Source: Candolleomyces eurysporus (Eukaryota; Basidiomycota; Agaricomycetes; Agaricales; Psathyrellaceae). From it: a stretch of DNA of 64,000 nt. The stretch is taken from NCBI GenBank assembly GCA_027579435.1, contig JANBPK010000754.1:83116-147115 (forward strand), written 5' to 3'. A program made the position numbers and the translations under genes. The notes below the pieces were generated by a model. That model searched no databases, was not told the DNA's origin, and saw nothing but the letters and a program-made list of their open reading frames with translations. How positions within the stretch are numbered: the first letter of the stretch is position 1; the number at the start of each line of letters is the position of its first letter. Shown here piece after piece: positions 26,301 through 37,041 of the stretch.

Positions 26301-28300
26301 TGATGGTCGAAAGNGAATTACCACCGCTGTCGAACTTGAAGGACCCCATCTCCGTTGCCAACTCCTCAGCCTCCTTCAGATCCAGAGGATCGCCTTTNGA
26401 GGTGTAGAACCGAGTTCGAAGGCAGTGACAAAGGTTGCTGAATACTGTACTCTTCTCCTCGTCCTTGAGAGATGGAGCGTTCTTTGCCTTGCGACACAGG
26501 TCGACGGCTTCNGTGAGCAACGCCTCTCGTCCCGACAATTTGTACTTCCACATCAACGCNGTGGCTAGCACGGAGAGCACNACGGGTTGTTGGATTNCAA
26601 GTTCGTCGCCGGTTCTAATGCACTCTTCANACAGCTTGACGCACTCTTCCANGTCTTCCCGATTTCCAGCGACCTCGAACAAACTGAGCTTGCTGTTCGC
26701 CCATCTATGCAGTATGTCGACCTTGCTGGAGTCCTTTTGCGAAAAATACTCGGAGCAGGCACTTAATATCGTGCTGGCTTCGTTTAGATGCGAAACCTCC
26801 TGATCTTTTTCGTGCTGTTCCTGGAATGCTTCGACCAGCGACAGCCACGGATAAGTTGGGAGAGAAGGAGGTGCAACCTGCTGGAGAACTNGGAGCGCTG
26901 ATTGAATCGTAGCCTGATCTGGCGTCGACACGAATCGCTCAACGAAGGTAGTTGCAAAATGGTCCATCATGTTGATAGGCGCTGGGTGGTCAGGTGGGGC
27001 CAAGGATAAACGCNGGACCATCTTGCCNAAGACAGCCTCTGCTTGAACCGGACCCACCTGGTCTTCGCTTGAGGTGGCATGATACCGGTCGACCAAAGCA
27101 ACGAAAGACAAATGGAGCAGCGATTCATATGCGTAATTCTGGGNGGAGANGAGTGCGTGCTTCTCNNTGTCGGTGAGGATAGTGAGGTCGGGCAATGTNT
27201 TGTAATACGCTTCGGCCAGTTGGGNCACCTGTTCTTGCATGGAGTCCCATAAATCGCTCGTCGAGTCCAACCGCGGATGATGANGAAGGTAGGTGAGAAG
27301 TCGGAGAGGAAAATCGAGATCGTAGCATTCCNTGGTGTCCTCGTATCTTGCAAGNTGAGCTCGGGAGGCNTGAAGCATGATTCCCATCGGAACCACGCNC
27401 AATTGAGGACGGTTTTGGGGGTATCGATAGTANTGAATGTATCGCNCNTCCTTTGGTTCAGAAACCACAGAATGGCGAATTTCATCGAGCAGAAGGAAGT
27501 GGGCGAACAATGTGGACCTTCGATTGCTCATGCCTGGGAACCCAATTGGGAAGAAATCAGATGCATCCAAAAAGTATGCCATTAAAGCATCGAGGTTGGA
27601 TGCTTCCTTGCTGGAATGGAATTGGAAAAGGAGGGCCTTGCTGAAATCGATCAAGGCGGTAGATGCCTTCTCGACATCAATGGTACAATTGGGCCGCTGA
27701 AGGGCGTGGAACACCTGGAGCCAGTAGTCCATGCTAGACAAGACAACCTTCTGAAGGGAGGGGGTTGGCAGATCAGCGAAAAATTCTTTGACCACTTTTT
27801 CCAGCGCTTCATGTCCGCTTCCGCTCTCTATGATCTTTTCTTTCTCGGCTGGGTCCTGCAATTCGTGCGGATTTCAACGATGAAGCCCACGTTTGCAATT
27901 GCAGAGAACGTACCAACGATGAGTCAAGCTTCTGGAAAGTCTTCGTATGGACGCTGTGGGATCTCGCTTGGAGAACCAGCGCCTCGCGAAAATCATTGAA
28001 ATTGCCCGAGGAGAGGAAGCGGGCCCTGTAGGCCCTCATTGTACAATCCAAGGCATGGAAGGTGGCAAGGGTTGCCGATTCACCCGTCTCCTCCACCATC
28101 TTCAACGTGGCGGCGATCGCGCTGTCAAGCTTCTGCACTCGACTCGACACAATCTCCTTGATTTCGTCGAATAGATTCTTCCAGTTGGGAGTTGGCTACC
28201 ACCCAATCAAATACGCGATGAGATGATAATACTATCGCTCGACCATGAACCATTGACTCACCATATCGTCAGATGGACGGTCATCGGAATTGGCGTCCAT
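23332..28300 (-). CDS. TPR-repeat protein with C-terminal CHAT protease-like domain
   Basis: A large protein (about 1,550 residues) with an array of helical repeats followed by a CHAT domain, a caspase/separase-related cysteine peptidase fold. Exon 1 (from 28300) encodes MDANSDDRPSDDM. The next exons give WKNLFDEIKEIVSSRVQ and then a very long exon of TPR-like units, each near 50 residues with recurring forms such as DLEEAI..., RYERTGD..LLDESI and SNLGN. An intron at 24258-24312 joins ALGYK to KSENPPILRWCP. The CHAT part shows GIFGFLPLHAAGVYDD, the catalytic His motif RIAHFACHGKQD and the catalytic Cys motif LAFLCACETATGD. It ends SFSRWLPFVHISGRR. Both catalytic residues are intact, so it may be an active protease. 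Such proteins are numerous in Agaricomycetes, and roles in recognition or regulated proteolysis are inferred, not shown. Many N bases fall in frame. Confidence 0.88.
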
Positions 28301-28632
28301 TTTCAGTTTATCAGTTTAGTGAGTTGGACAAACTTTCACTAGAAGCGTATTCACTTAGTAGATAGGGTGTTGCGGAGATGAATGGAAATCAAAAGCCATG
28401 CTTGATCAAGCGTCTGGATTGAATGCCTAAATGTGTTCAGTCTCCGCTGGAATCCGTGACAAGTCTTAAAAGGATCTCTGGACAGGAAGAATGGAGCGCT
28501 TAAAGTCGATCATGAAGAACAAGGGCAGTCTGGCCATGATCGCAGCCCCTGGCAAAGGACCAAACGGTGAAGAGAAACTAGGGCTGATTCATTTTAAGAT
28601 GAGATGCAGAGAACTGACAGATAATCTGCCCA
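28301..28632. other. Intergenic region, CHAT gene promoter
   Basis: About 330 bp between the CHAT gene ATG (28300) and the UTP7 stop (28633). It should hold the CHAT promoter and UTP7 3' end. No other signal. Confidence 0.4.
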
Positions 28633-30829
28633 CTACCGCCTCCCCGCACCGGTTCTAAACCTATCCAAAGCCGACTTCCTCCCGTTCTCCTCCCCACCTC
28701 CAGACCCCTGCTTCGCCTGCAACCTCCTGGCCTTTGCCTCCTCTCTCATCCTCTCCACCTTCGCCCTCACAGCAAGAACTTGCGGGTCCACCACGTTCTT
28801 CCTCTGCTTCCTCAAATACCTCTTCAACGATTTATTCCTCCCGCGAAGTTTCTTCTTCTCTTTATCATCCTTTTTGGACGGCCGCTCGCCATCATCTGCA
28901 CCCCCCATCTTCACATCCCCGTCGCTATCAGAACCGTCCGACTCGCTCCCAGCCGCGGTCTCAGTGAGGTCAAGCTTCCCCTGCACACCGAGCCTCTCCA
29001 CCCTTTTCATCCGCGCAAACGGCACGTCCACGCCAACCTGCTTCACATGGACGTTCGCGCCCCATTTCGCCTTATCCGACTTGTCTAGCAGAGACTGGGC
29101 AGCGGTAGCGACCAAAGAGCTTGACGAAGCCGATACAGACGAAGTATCGAACTTGCCGACGAACGATGGGTCGAGGGTGATAAGGTCTGGCCGGATCTGT
29201 GAGAGAGAGAAAGTATGAGTACGGACAAGAAATGAGCAGCAGCTAGCTCGGGGTCCTCACCTTGTCCAAAAGACCCTTGATTTCTCTCTCCCTCCTTTGC
29301 TTGGACGACTCGAACGGATCCGCTTCGTAGCTGTCGAACTGCGGCTCTCCAGCACCAGGCACGATAATAGAAGTGAGACCCTTGTTATGCCCGATAGCCA
29401 ACACATCGCTGAACGGCTCGAACCGCAGCGACGTCAGCGGCCTGTGTGGTACGGGATGCGTGAGGTAGAGCGGTGGAGGAGCCGATGAGGCGCCATGGGA
29501 AGTGATAATGTGNGGTGGGTGGTAGACGTTTACGCTNCCNCCTGAGAGNACGCCGAGGTACCCTTTCTGGCTCCACTCCAGCTCGACGTCTCCCGCTCCC
29601 CGCACGCTCCATTCTCGGACCACCCCCTTCCAGTTCCTGCAGTCCCAGACCTTGACCTTGCCGTCGCGGCCAGCGGTCGCCAGGTACCTCCCAACGCCGT
29701 CGTGAGGGTTGACGCTCACGCTCGTCACAGGACCGAGATGGGACAGAATTTGCACCGCGGGTTTGGGGAGGTTAGGAGTCCAGAGCGTCACACAGCCGTT
29801 CTGGTGTCCCAGATACGTGACTGCACTATGGAGGTTTTGTGTGAGACTATGCGATGCCCCGAGTTTCGTTCGGTGTACCGCGACTTGCGTGCCGGTGGTG
29901 GTATCCGTCCACGAAAGATGTCCCGTATTTGTCTAGAAGTACTATGAGCAACAGCAACGTCGGCAATTAAAATATAGCAGATAGCAGACTTACCGTTGCG
30001 ACCAGCAGCCAGTGCCATGGCAAGAAATCAACACGCAGAGGATCCACGATGTTGTTCAGCCGATGCACCTCAACGCCATCCCTGTCATAGACGTACACAT
30101 TCCGCTTCTGGGCCACCGCGAAGAAGCTCTGGTCCTGCAAAAACGTTACATCCCTCGCACACTCTCCCCCCGCACCATTCCCACCGGCTCCAGAAAAATT
30201 GCTGCCGGCAAGCAGGTCGACTTCACTGTTGACCTTTCCACCCAACCAGTCGACGGAACTGACCCTGGTTCCGCCTTTCCCTGAGATNAAAACGAGATGC
30301 CGGCCGTTCCGCGTCCACTTCATCCGTTTGGCACCTTCACCAGGTCGGAAGGTCAACTCGCGACGACCTCTGGCCGCCTCCCCGCCCACACTCGACTGGA
30401 TTGCGTCTTGGGATATCCGCCAGGTTTTTTCGAGCGGGTCGGTGAGCTGTATTGAGCCAGCGTCGTCGGCAGCCAACGCGAGCAATCCCTGCTGCGTATC
30501 GAGAGCCGTTTGCGAGAGGCTGTCGTTCAGGGCATGCTGGTGTACGAGCTGGTCGCGCAGCNTTTTTGTTGGCGATATGGTTGTATTTCGGTGCGTCTTT
30601 CGAAGAAGATGGGTCGGACGGGAGGACGGTGAGAGATTTTNGGGACAGAGGCTCGTGAGGAGATGGATTGGAGGGTGTAGTCGTCGTTTGAGGTGCTTTC
30701 TTTTGATTTTCCTTTCGTTGTACCATTTCCTTTCGCCTTGGCCGTGCCGTTGCCTGATTCTCTGTCCTTTCCCTTCTTCAACTGGGGCAGAAGCTTGATG
30801 GCGTCTGCACGTGCAATCAAGGCATCCAT
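28633..30829 (-). CDS. UTP7: UTP7/WDR46 (BING4) WD40 protein of the small-subunit processome
   Basis: WD40 protein needed in the nucleolus for early processing of pre-18S rRNA in the U3 snoRNP. The start at 30829 (MDALIARADAIKLLPQLKKG) leads into a basic linker, the family helix KYNHIANKKLRDQLVHQ and EKTWRISQDAI. WD40 blades follow, with GAKRMKWTRNGRHLV, DVTFLQDQSFFAVAQKRNVY, HLSWTDTTTGTQVAVHRTKL and GRDGKVKVWDCRNWKG. The BING4 C-terminal domain (LTSIIVPGAGEPQFDSYEAD, ESSKQRREREIKGLLDK) is next, and then an acidic/basic tail typical of nucleolar proteins, ending DRFRTGAGRR. Introns lie near 29945-29997 and 29200-29262. The frame is kept only if the N bases at 30562 and 30641 are treated as surplus. 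A truncated copy of one segment lies at 35703-36321. Confidence 0.92.
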
Positions 30830-33558
30830 GGCAGTGGTTTAGATGGAACCTTGAGACGACCAAATATCAAAGACGAGGATAAGATTGATTTTTCCATTGC
30901 GTACACACCAGTGATTTTTTTTTGACCAAGTATTCCTCAGTCCAGAATGGCCTGGGGTAATCAGTGGGGGTTCTCTACTTACGCAGATAGCCTCCCGTCG
31001 TCGATGTCGTCGTCCTCAGCACCTAGATGGTCGTCGAGAACAAGCCTTGAAAAGCAGCAGCAATCGCGGGGACCATTGCCCCTAACCCTATCCTTGCAGC
31101 TACACCTAACCCTGGCCTTCCCTATTTGGTCCGGCGGGCCGAAAGCTAATTGTCGCTCCACTTCAAGTTATGTCCGTGTTCGAGCCATGATAACCTAAAG
31201 ACCGCCTAAATTCGCAAGAGATGGAATGCAAAAACCGTGAATTGCGACAAAACCAATTCCATTGTTGAACATGCATCAAGACACAGTGAGCGAGAAGATC
31301 CTCTTCGCGATAGTATCTGACGCCGGCCTAGTATCCGGGATTTTCAGTCAGCATACACCTTCAGTTCACTCCACCATATCTGACCATGTGACCCACATGT
31401 CATGGCTAGCTTGCACGCTCAAAAACTGTGCAGATCAAGGGGGGGACCATCCGAGCACCTCGGCGTATTCAACTCCCTGGGGCAGGTCGTGGTTTCGACT
31501 ACGGGGTCCTACCCCGTACATGGAAACGGTCATCAAACACGGCATTGCAGAACAGACGTCACTGAGCGTGGCTGAAGTCTATGCATCTTGCTAAGGCTGC
31601 TTTTCCAAGAGCTTTATCTGTTTCATTCAGATAGAGCTAAAGAACTGATGACCACATGAATGCAAGGTTAGAAGTTTGGAAGAGAAGCAAAGGTTTTATG
31701 GGCAAAAGCCGTCAGGCTTTTCGGTCAGTCAGGACCGCCATGATCTAAGCGTGCGAGATTGAGATGAGCTGCAGTAGGGGGGGGGGGATTCAACACCGAG
31801 CAGCTATCAAATCTTTTACAACAGTAATATTAATCTTTATTAGCCCGATGTTGTATTTCTTAGACCACCGCATGAGTTCCTAACAGACAATTTGCAAATT
31901 GCTGTTGATTGGTGCACCTGTTGATTTCAAGTTCTGAGCCCCAGGAAATCCAAGGGATCCCTGGTGAGCTGCCGGTGGAGGGTGGGGAAAAGAAAACGGC
32001 GGCAAGGTGCCTTGGGCGAGCTCTATGCTCAGAGGCGATGGCAGTTGGAAGGAGAGGCCTCAGGCCCTGTTCGGCAACCTGATATCAGCCAATGCGTCCA
32101 AACAAAGTGGACAAACAAGAGCATCACGCCGTGACGGCGCGTCCGCATCCTGGCGCCCGCTCATTTCTTTCCTCAGAGCTACTGCAGCCTTTTTGTGCAT
32201 TTCTGTGTGCTTTTTCGTGGGGAAAGAGGCGATCGAGGAGTAGATTCTGGTGGACTGTCCCCATTTTAGGCTTTCGAATGGTGCAAAACAAGCAGGGGGA
32301 GACCGAGAGTGCTCGCCACAAATGAGAAAACCGATAATCACTACGTTGGGCGCGGATTCGGTTGCCGAACAGGGCCTCATCAGGTTTTCCTGCCTACAAA
32401 CATAGACCGTGGAAGTCAAGTAACAGAATACCCGAGTCAAAATGCCTTGGAACCCTCCACTCCTATGCCACTCCATCCTAGGCTTGTTATCTGTAAAATG
32501 TCGCCCGAGTCCCCAACCTGCACTGTTTTTTTCACCACTGCCAGTGTATGTAGACATAAAATATATGCAGAATAGAGAAAATTGCACCTACAGCTTCAGT
32601 ACCATCCTCTCTACAAACTCTCACCTCAAAAACACCAGGGCAAAAAGAGAATTTACAACGCGGTTCCTCTCGACCCTCCCAAATTTGCGCACCTAAGGAC
32701 GAGGGGAGGAGGGTTAGAGAGAGACAGAATCTTCAAGGATATCGATCCTGGCGATCCGCTTCTCCAATGCCCGGATTGCAGCAGATTTCTGTCATACAAG
32801 AACAAGAATGATAAACCATACCTCACTCAGTGGGGTGGGGACCAATGTGTACAGCAAATGAATAGAATGGGTTGCTATTCGTTTGTATTAATAGACACAG
32901 TGATAACGCGCAGACTTGGTGCAGACTTAGCACGACCGCAGAATTACGTCGGTGACCGTGATGGCCATCACTCGTACTAAGCGTGAAATCAGCGGACTTG
33001 AGGGGAGTTGTAACTGCCGAATTGTTTGGATGGTGCCCCCTTGGCACAGATAGCTGTAATCTAACAATTGAAAGTTGTAACCCGGACATGCCGACGGATT
33101 TGATTGGCTCATTGCGAGGGGCTACCAGGCTAGCATTCCGAGCATGGGGACCCATGCAACCCCAAAAGGCAGGTGAACGTTTTGGTTTCGGGGTCCCTAG
33201 CCATAAGAAGAATGCCAGTGATGATATCATTCGGCCATCAATTCTATCGAAGCCAAAACAACCTTCTTGAGAGATGGTATAGGTCGGATGAAGGAGTATT
33301 TGAAGCGGGACAGGTCTGCCTCCACTTTTAGTGCACACTTACCACCAAAGAAGCGGAGTCGCCCAAAGGCAAATGTGTACTTTGAGTGTAGTTGGCGATT
33401 ATCAAGGCAGAGCGGGTCGACAACTCAGTAAAGATTGCCGAGACCGAGCCGTGAGGACCCCACAAGATGTTTTGTGCAGGTGCTATGGGAAGTTGTCCTA
33501 CGTCGCTTGCTAACCTGGCACCCCCTGGCTCATTGCCTCACCCAGATCCAACTTTGTC
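30830..33558. other. Gene-poor stretch with a candidate small TIR element
   Basis: About 2.7 kb without a recognised gene. The first part holds the UTP7 promoter. A 110-codon frame at 31262-31594 (+) has no recognisable domain and I treat it as chance. An 11-G run lies near 31779. A short element with inverted ends is at 32062-32376. The rest has only short frames. Confidence 0.45.
32062..32376. mobile_element. Candidate non-autonomous TIR element (about 315 bp)
   Basis: AGGCCCTGTTCGGCAACC at 32062-32079 is repeated in perfect inverted orientation at 32359-32376. The word CCCTGTTCGGCAACC resembles ends of some fungal and plant hAT elements, which would predict an 8 bp target duplication. GGCCTCA occurs just outside the left end and overlapping the right end, but a clean duplication could not be defined. 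No transposase frame is inside. Confidence 0.4.
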
Positions 33559-34047
33559 GGGATTTTGACGAAGACAACAGATTGTTACATACTAGTGAGC
33601 TCAGTTTGACAACCTCTTTCACAACTTCGATCCTTTTCTCTCGGCCTTCCACTTGCATTTGGACCTCTGTGAGTGGGTCCTCAGAAAATACCGGGAGGCG
33701 TTCTCCGTGAAGGGACTCTTTGTTGAGGTTGTGGCTCGCTACAGACCGCTGGTACAAACGGAAAGCTCTGCAGAATATCCATTGGGCTGTGATCAAGCTA
33801 GAGCTCCAGCTTCGGCATTGGCAAATAGTGAGCGAGGTGCGGGGGATCTTTGATGCAATGCAGCCTCTAGTTGGTTTACCATTATAACGCAGCCTCCACT
33901 AAAACCTCATGTAAATTTCCAATTCTGTCATTCGGAGTAGCCAGATGCAGCGGATCTCAAAAAATACAAAGTACGATTGTCGTATATGATGCCAGCCGAA
34001 CAGTCGAGTGGCTTCTTCCGTCTGCAACACGTCCTTCATCACCTCAA
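33559..34047. repeat. Left arm of a long inverted repeat
   Basis: This arm of about 489 bp pairs with 34252-34738 in inverted orientation, at roughly 85% identity by eye and with a few small indels. Landmarks shared with the other arm (read inverted) include GACAACAG.. at the outer end, CTCTGCAGAATATCCATTGG, AATGCAGCCTCTAGTTGG and AATTTCCAATTCTGTCATTC. Read inward, it encodes a peptide (LCEW.LRK.RE.F..KGLF, ALQNIHW.V, RHW.IVSE) shared with the right arm, but here a two-base deletion near 33750 breaks the frame. Confidence 0.8.
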
Positions 34048-34251
34048 GGTACTGCCTCTTACAAGCAGTGTTGGTTCGGAGTGAAGTAAAGTGAAGTGGT
34101 AAGGTATGTGGTAAGTGTGCCGGATCTCAAAAAATGTAAAGTCCGATTGTCGTACTCACCAAGGCCTTTCTAAGCATTTGAAGTAGATTACAAGGCAAAG
34201 AGTTGAAAATTCGACAGCTTTGCCTTTGCATTGACAGTTTCGTGCAGCCGT

Positions 34252-34738
34252 AGAGGTGATGGAGGACGTGTTGCGGACGGAGGGAACCATCCGACTGTTC
34301 GGCCAGCATCACATACAACAATCGTGCTTTGTATTTTTTGAGATCGCATCGGGCTACTCCGAATGACAGAATTGGAAATTTACGTGAGGTTTGAGTAGAG
34401 GCTGCGTTATAAATACTGGTAAACCAACTAGAGGCTGCATTGAATCAAGGATCCCCAGCAACTCGCTCACTATTCGCCAATGTCGAAGCTCGAGCTGGAA
34501 CTTGGTCTTCACAACCCAATGGATATTCTGCAGAGCTATACGTCTGTACCAGTGGGGTCTGTAGTGAGCCACAACCTCGACAAAGAGTCCCTTCATGTGG
34601 AACACCTCCCGATGTTTTCTGAGGATCCACTCACAGAGCTCCAAATGCGAGTGGAGGGCTTAGAGAAAAGGATCGAAGTCGTGAAAGAGGTTGTCACTCA
34701 GAGCTTGCTAGTATGTAACACTCTGTTGTCTTCAATGA
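34252..34738. repeat. Right arm of a long inverted repeat
   Basis: Inverted partner of 33559-34047, separated from it by about 205 bp of unique spacer. On the minus strand it holds a 96-codon frame (34644-34354; LCEWILRKHREVFHMKGLF, then IHWVVKTKFQLELRHW) that is intact here but broken in the left arm. On the plus strand it holds the start of the coiled-coil frame listed next. A 34 bp direct repeat (GGATCTCAAAAAATRYAAAG and following) also links the left arm near 33953 with the spacer near 34121. Confidence 0.8.
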
Positions 34739-35060
34739 AGTTGTGCTCACCTGTTCTCAGAACCTTCAAGAAATGAGATTAGAACTGCGTGCCTCGCAAA
34801 ATCGAGTACCAGACAGTCCTCCACCCGTCAACATATATTCCCGCTCAATCACCATAAACTTTGATTCGAACAACACCTACAATACAAACAATTCAAACTC
34901 AAACAACGACCACTCGATTCGGAGCCATGACCATCTGGCTGGAGATTCGGTCCGAACTCGCAACTCAAGTCGAAAACGGACGCCGCGGGAGTCAAGTTCG
35001 GAGGAGCAGCAAGAAAATCTATTCCAATCAAGTCCTCATAAGTCAACAATCACGTCGTAG
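34480..35060 (+). CDS. Hypothetical coiled-coil, Asn/Ser-rich protein
   Basis: Two plus-strand open segments join across a plausible intron (GT at 34711, TCTCAG before 34763). The first begins MSKLELELGLHNPMDILQSY and contains a heptad-like helix (LQMRVEGLEKRIEVVKEVV). The second continues the helix (NLQEMRLELRASQNR), then becomes rich in Asn, Ser and Thr and basic (SRKRTPRESSSEEQQEN), ending at 35060. No family recognised. The 5' half lies inside the right arm of the inverted repeat, and the opposite strand of that arm is also open, so it is uncertain which strand, if either, is really coding. It may be a gene of the repeat itself. Confidence 0.3.
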
Positions 35061-35702
35061 TGAACAAAATCTCAGCCCACCTTTTCTTCAGCACCACACT
35101 CACCTGAGCCTCGCGCCGCCTCCAATGACAATCACGGACGGAGTCCAGATACGCGGCCTCCAAGCCAACAAGTGCATATTACTGCGCATGATCATGATCC
35201 CCCTGATTGCCCTTTTGATCGCACCTGCCCTGAGCCACCAGCAACATTCCGGAGAAACCCCTTCTGGCGATTTCTGACGGTCATATTTCGGGCATGAGCG
35301 TCGAATTTCTTTCTTTCTCTTGTTTGATAGGCTTCATGAGGTATTTCCCGGTCTGTAGGGTGTATATTAGACTTGAAGTCTCCAGTGTTTACAGTGGCCA
35401 CTCGCTCTCGTTCCATACATCCACCGTGAAGGCGCAGAGATGAACGACCACACTTCTACATTTTGATCCTTTTCTTTTATCATTATGTCCCCGGTTTGCA
35501 TTCGGTAGATTCCACCATGAACTTTCGTTATCTGTTGGGTACATGCATACGTTTTTAGCGGACAGTCTGATGCAAGAGCACATTGGGTGTAGTCTCTTAC
35601 CTGGAAGCTGCAGGAAAGCCAATTGGCAAGCTTCCTGATATTCACACGGCCCTTTTAGGCCCCTTACAACAGGCAAGAAATGGGCCCTTGAGGTCGCTTT
35701 AA
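35061..35702. other. Gene-free stretch
   Basis: About 640 bp between the coiled-coil frame and the UTP7 fragment. Only short frames on both strands; nothing recognised. Confidence 0.4.
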
Positions 35703-36321
35703 ATTATCCGACTTGTCTAGCAGAGATTGCACAGTGGTAGCGACCAACGAGCTTGACAAAGCCGATACAGACGAAGTATCAAACTTGCCGGTGAACAATG
35801 GGTCAAGGGTGATAAGGTCTGGCTGGATCTGTGAGAGAAATATTAGCATGGACAGGAAATAAGCAGCAGCTAGCTCGGGGATCTCACCTTGTCCAAAAGA
35901 CCCTTGATTTCTCTCTCCCTCCTTTGCTTGGACGACTCGAACGGATCCGCTTTGTAGCTGTCGAACTGCGGCTCTCCAGCACCAGGAACGATGATAGAAG
36001 TGAGACCCTTGTTGTGCCCGATAGCCAACACATCGCTGAACGGCTCGAACCGCAGCGAGGTCAGCGGCCTGTGTGGTACGGGATGTGTGAGGTAGAGCGG
36101 TGGAGGAGCCAATGAGGCGCCATGGGAGGTAATAATGTGTGGTGGGTGGTAGACGTTTACGCTGCCTCCTGAGAGTACACCGAGGTACCCTTTCTGGCTC
36201 CACTCCAGCTCGACGTCTCCCGCTCCGTGCACACTCCATTCTCGGACCACCCCCTTCCAGTTCCTGCAGTCCCAGACCTTGACCTTGCCGTCGTGGCCAG
36301 CGGTCACCAAGTACCTCCCAA
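35703..36321 (-). pseudogene. Truncated segmental copy of UTP7/WDR46
   Basis: This segment is over 90% identical by eye to 29072-29694 within the UTP7 gene and lies in the same orientation about 6.6 kb away. It includes part of the WD40 region (GKVKVWDCRNWKGVVREWS), the BING4 block (AGEPQFDSYKADPFESS), the intron near 35820-35890 and the beginning of the next exon. Because the intron is kept, it arose by DNA duplication and not from mRNA. Both ends are cut within exons, so it cannot encode the protein. At 36321 the similarity stops exactly at the TA that flanks the next MITE, and it does not resume beyond that element. Confidence 0.9.
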
Positions 36322-36323
36322 TA

Positions 36324-36906
36324 GCCGTGCTCAAAGTTGAGCTGGAATTTCGCCAGCTTGGGTTCCAGCTCAGCTGACGCCAGCTCGGCTGCGNGGGAAA
36401 CTCATGTAAGCACAGNAATTCANACTCCGCCGCGGCAAACGCGACCGGGACTGTTGCCTCGCCCTCATCTCTCCATATACTCTCGTTTTTATGGTTTCTC
36501 GTAACATTTTTCACTTGCGTCTTTTACATACTCCCAAAAATATGAGTATCTCTTGCCTTCAGATTAAGATGATCTGGTCTGTTAAGGTAGCGTGCCAGTG
36601 TTTCCTGGAGAGTGTAGATCATAGCGACATCCAACATTTCCTCCATGGATTGTGGAAGTGAAAGTGTGGTCTTGAGCGCCATATGTGTCAGATATTTTTC
36701 CATAAGCTTATCCCGCTCCAGAGACGGTGAAATTAGGTTGAAGAGCAAGACAGAACAAGTTTAGTTGTCGTATCTATCGCGCGCCGTGATGGACCTGCGG
36801 CGGAGTCTGAATATTTGTGCTTACATGAGTTTCCTGCGCGGCCGAGCTGGCGTCAGCTGAGCTGGAACCCAAGCTGGCAAAATTCCAGCTCAACTTTGAG
36901 CGCGGC
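36324..36906. mobile_element. MITE with 110 bp terminal inverted repeats and TA target duplication
   Basis: The left end GCCGTGCTCAAAGTTGAGCT and the right end (minus strand) GCCGCGCTCAAAGTTGAGCT begin near-identical inverted repeats of about 110 bp (36324-36435 and 36797-36906), rich in the words CAGCTCAGCTGACG and CCAGCTCGGC. TA flanks both sides (36322-36323 and 36907-36908). The interior of about 360 bp has one short minus-strand frame (36748-36524) with no resemblance to a transposase. TA duplication and long repeats suit a Tc1/mariner-mobilised non-autonomous element. Confidence 0.85.
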
Positions 36907-37041
36907 TATTCTATCTGTTGACGTGACAGCTGCCAACGGGCTCTCTTCGTTAGCTTTAGTTCAATTACGAGGCCCCTAGTCCAACCATGAACTCTTCTCA
37001 AACCCGCTACAATCCTCTACAGGTATTCGTTGATTCCGACT

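Noticed and set aside
31078..31116. CCCTAACCCTA and CACCTAACCCT, resembling telomeric repeat.
   Set aside because: Only two or three imperfect units, not in tandem register; too short to call an interstitial telomere.
31262..31594. 110-codon plus-strand frame.
   Set aside because: No recognised motif, no splice partners, in a gene-poor repeat region; probably chance.
31776..31788. Run of G bases.
   Set aside because: Simple homopolymer with no partner tract for a quadruplex; may be partly a sequencing artefact.
36524..36748. 74-codon frame inside the large MITE.
   Set aside because: No transposase-like motif, and the element has the size and ends of a non-autonomous MITE.
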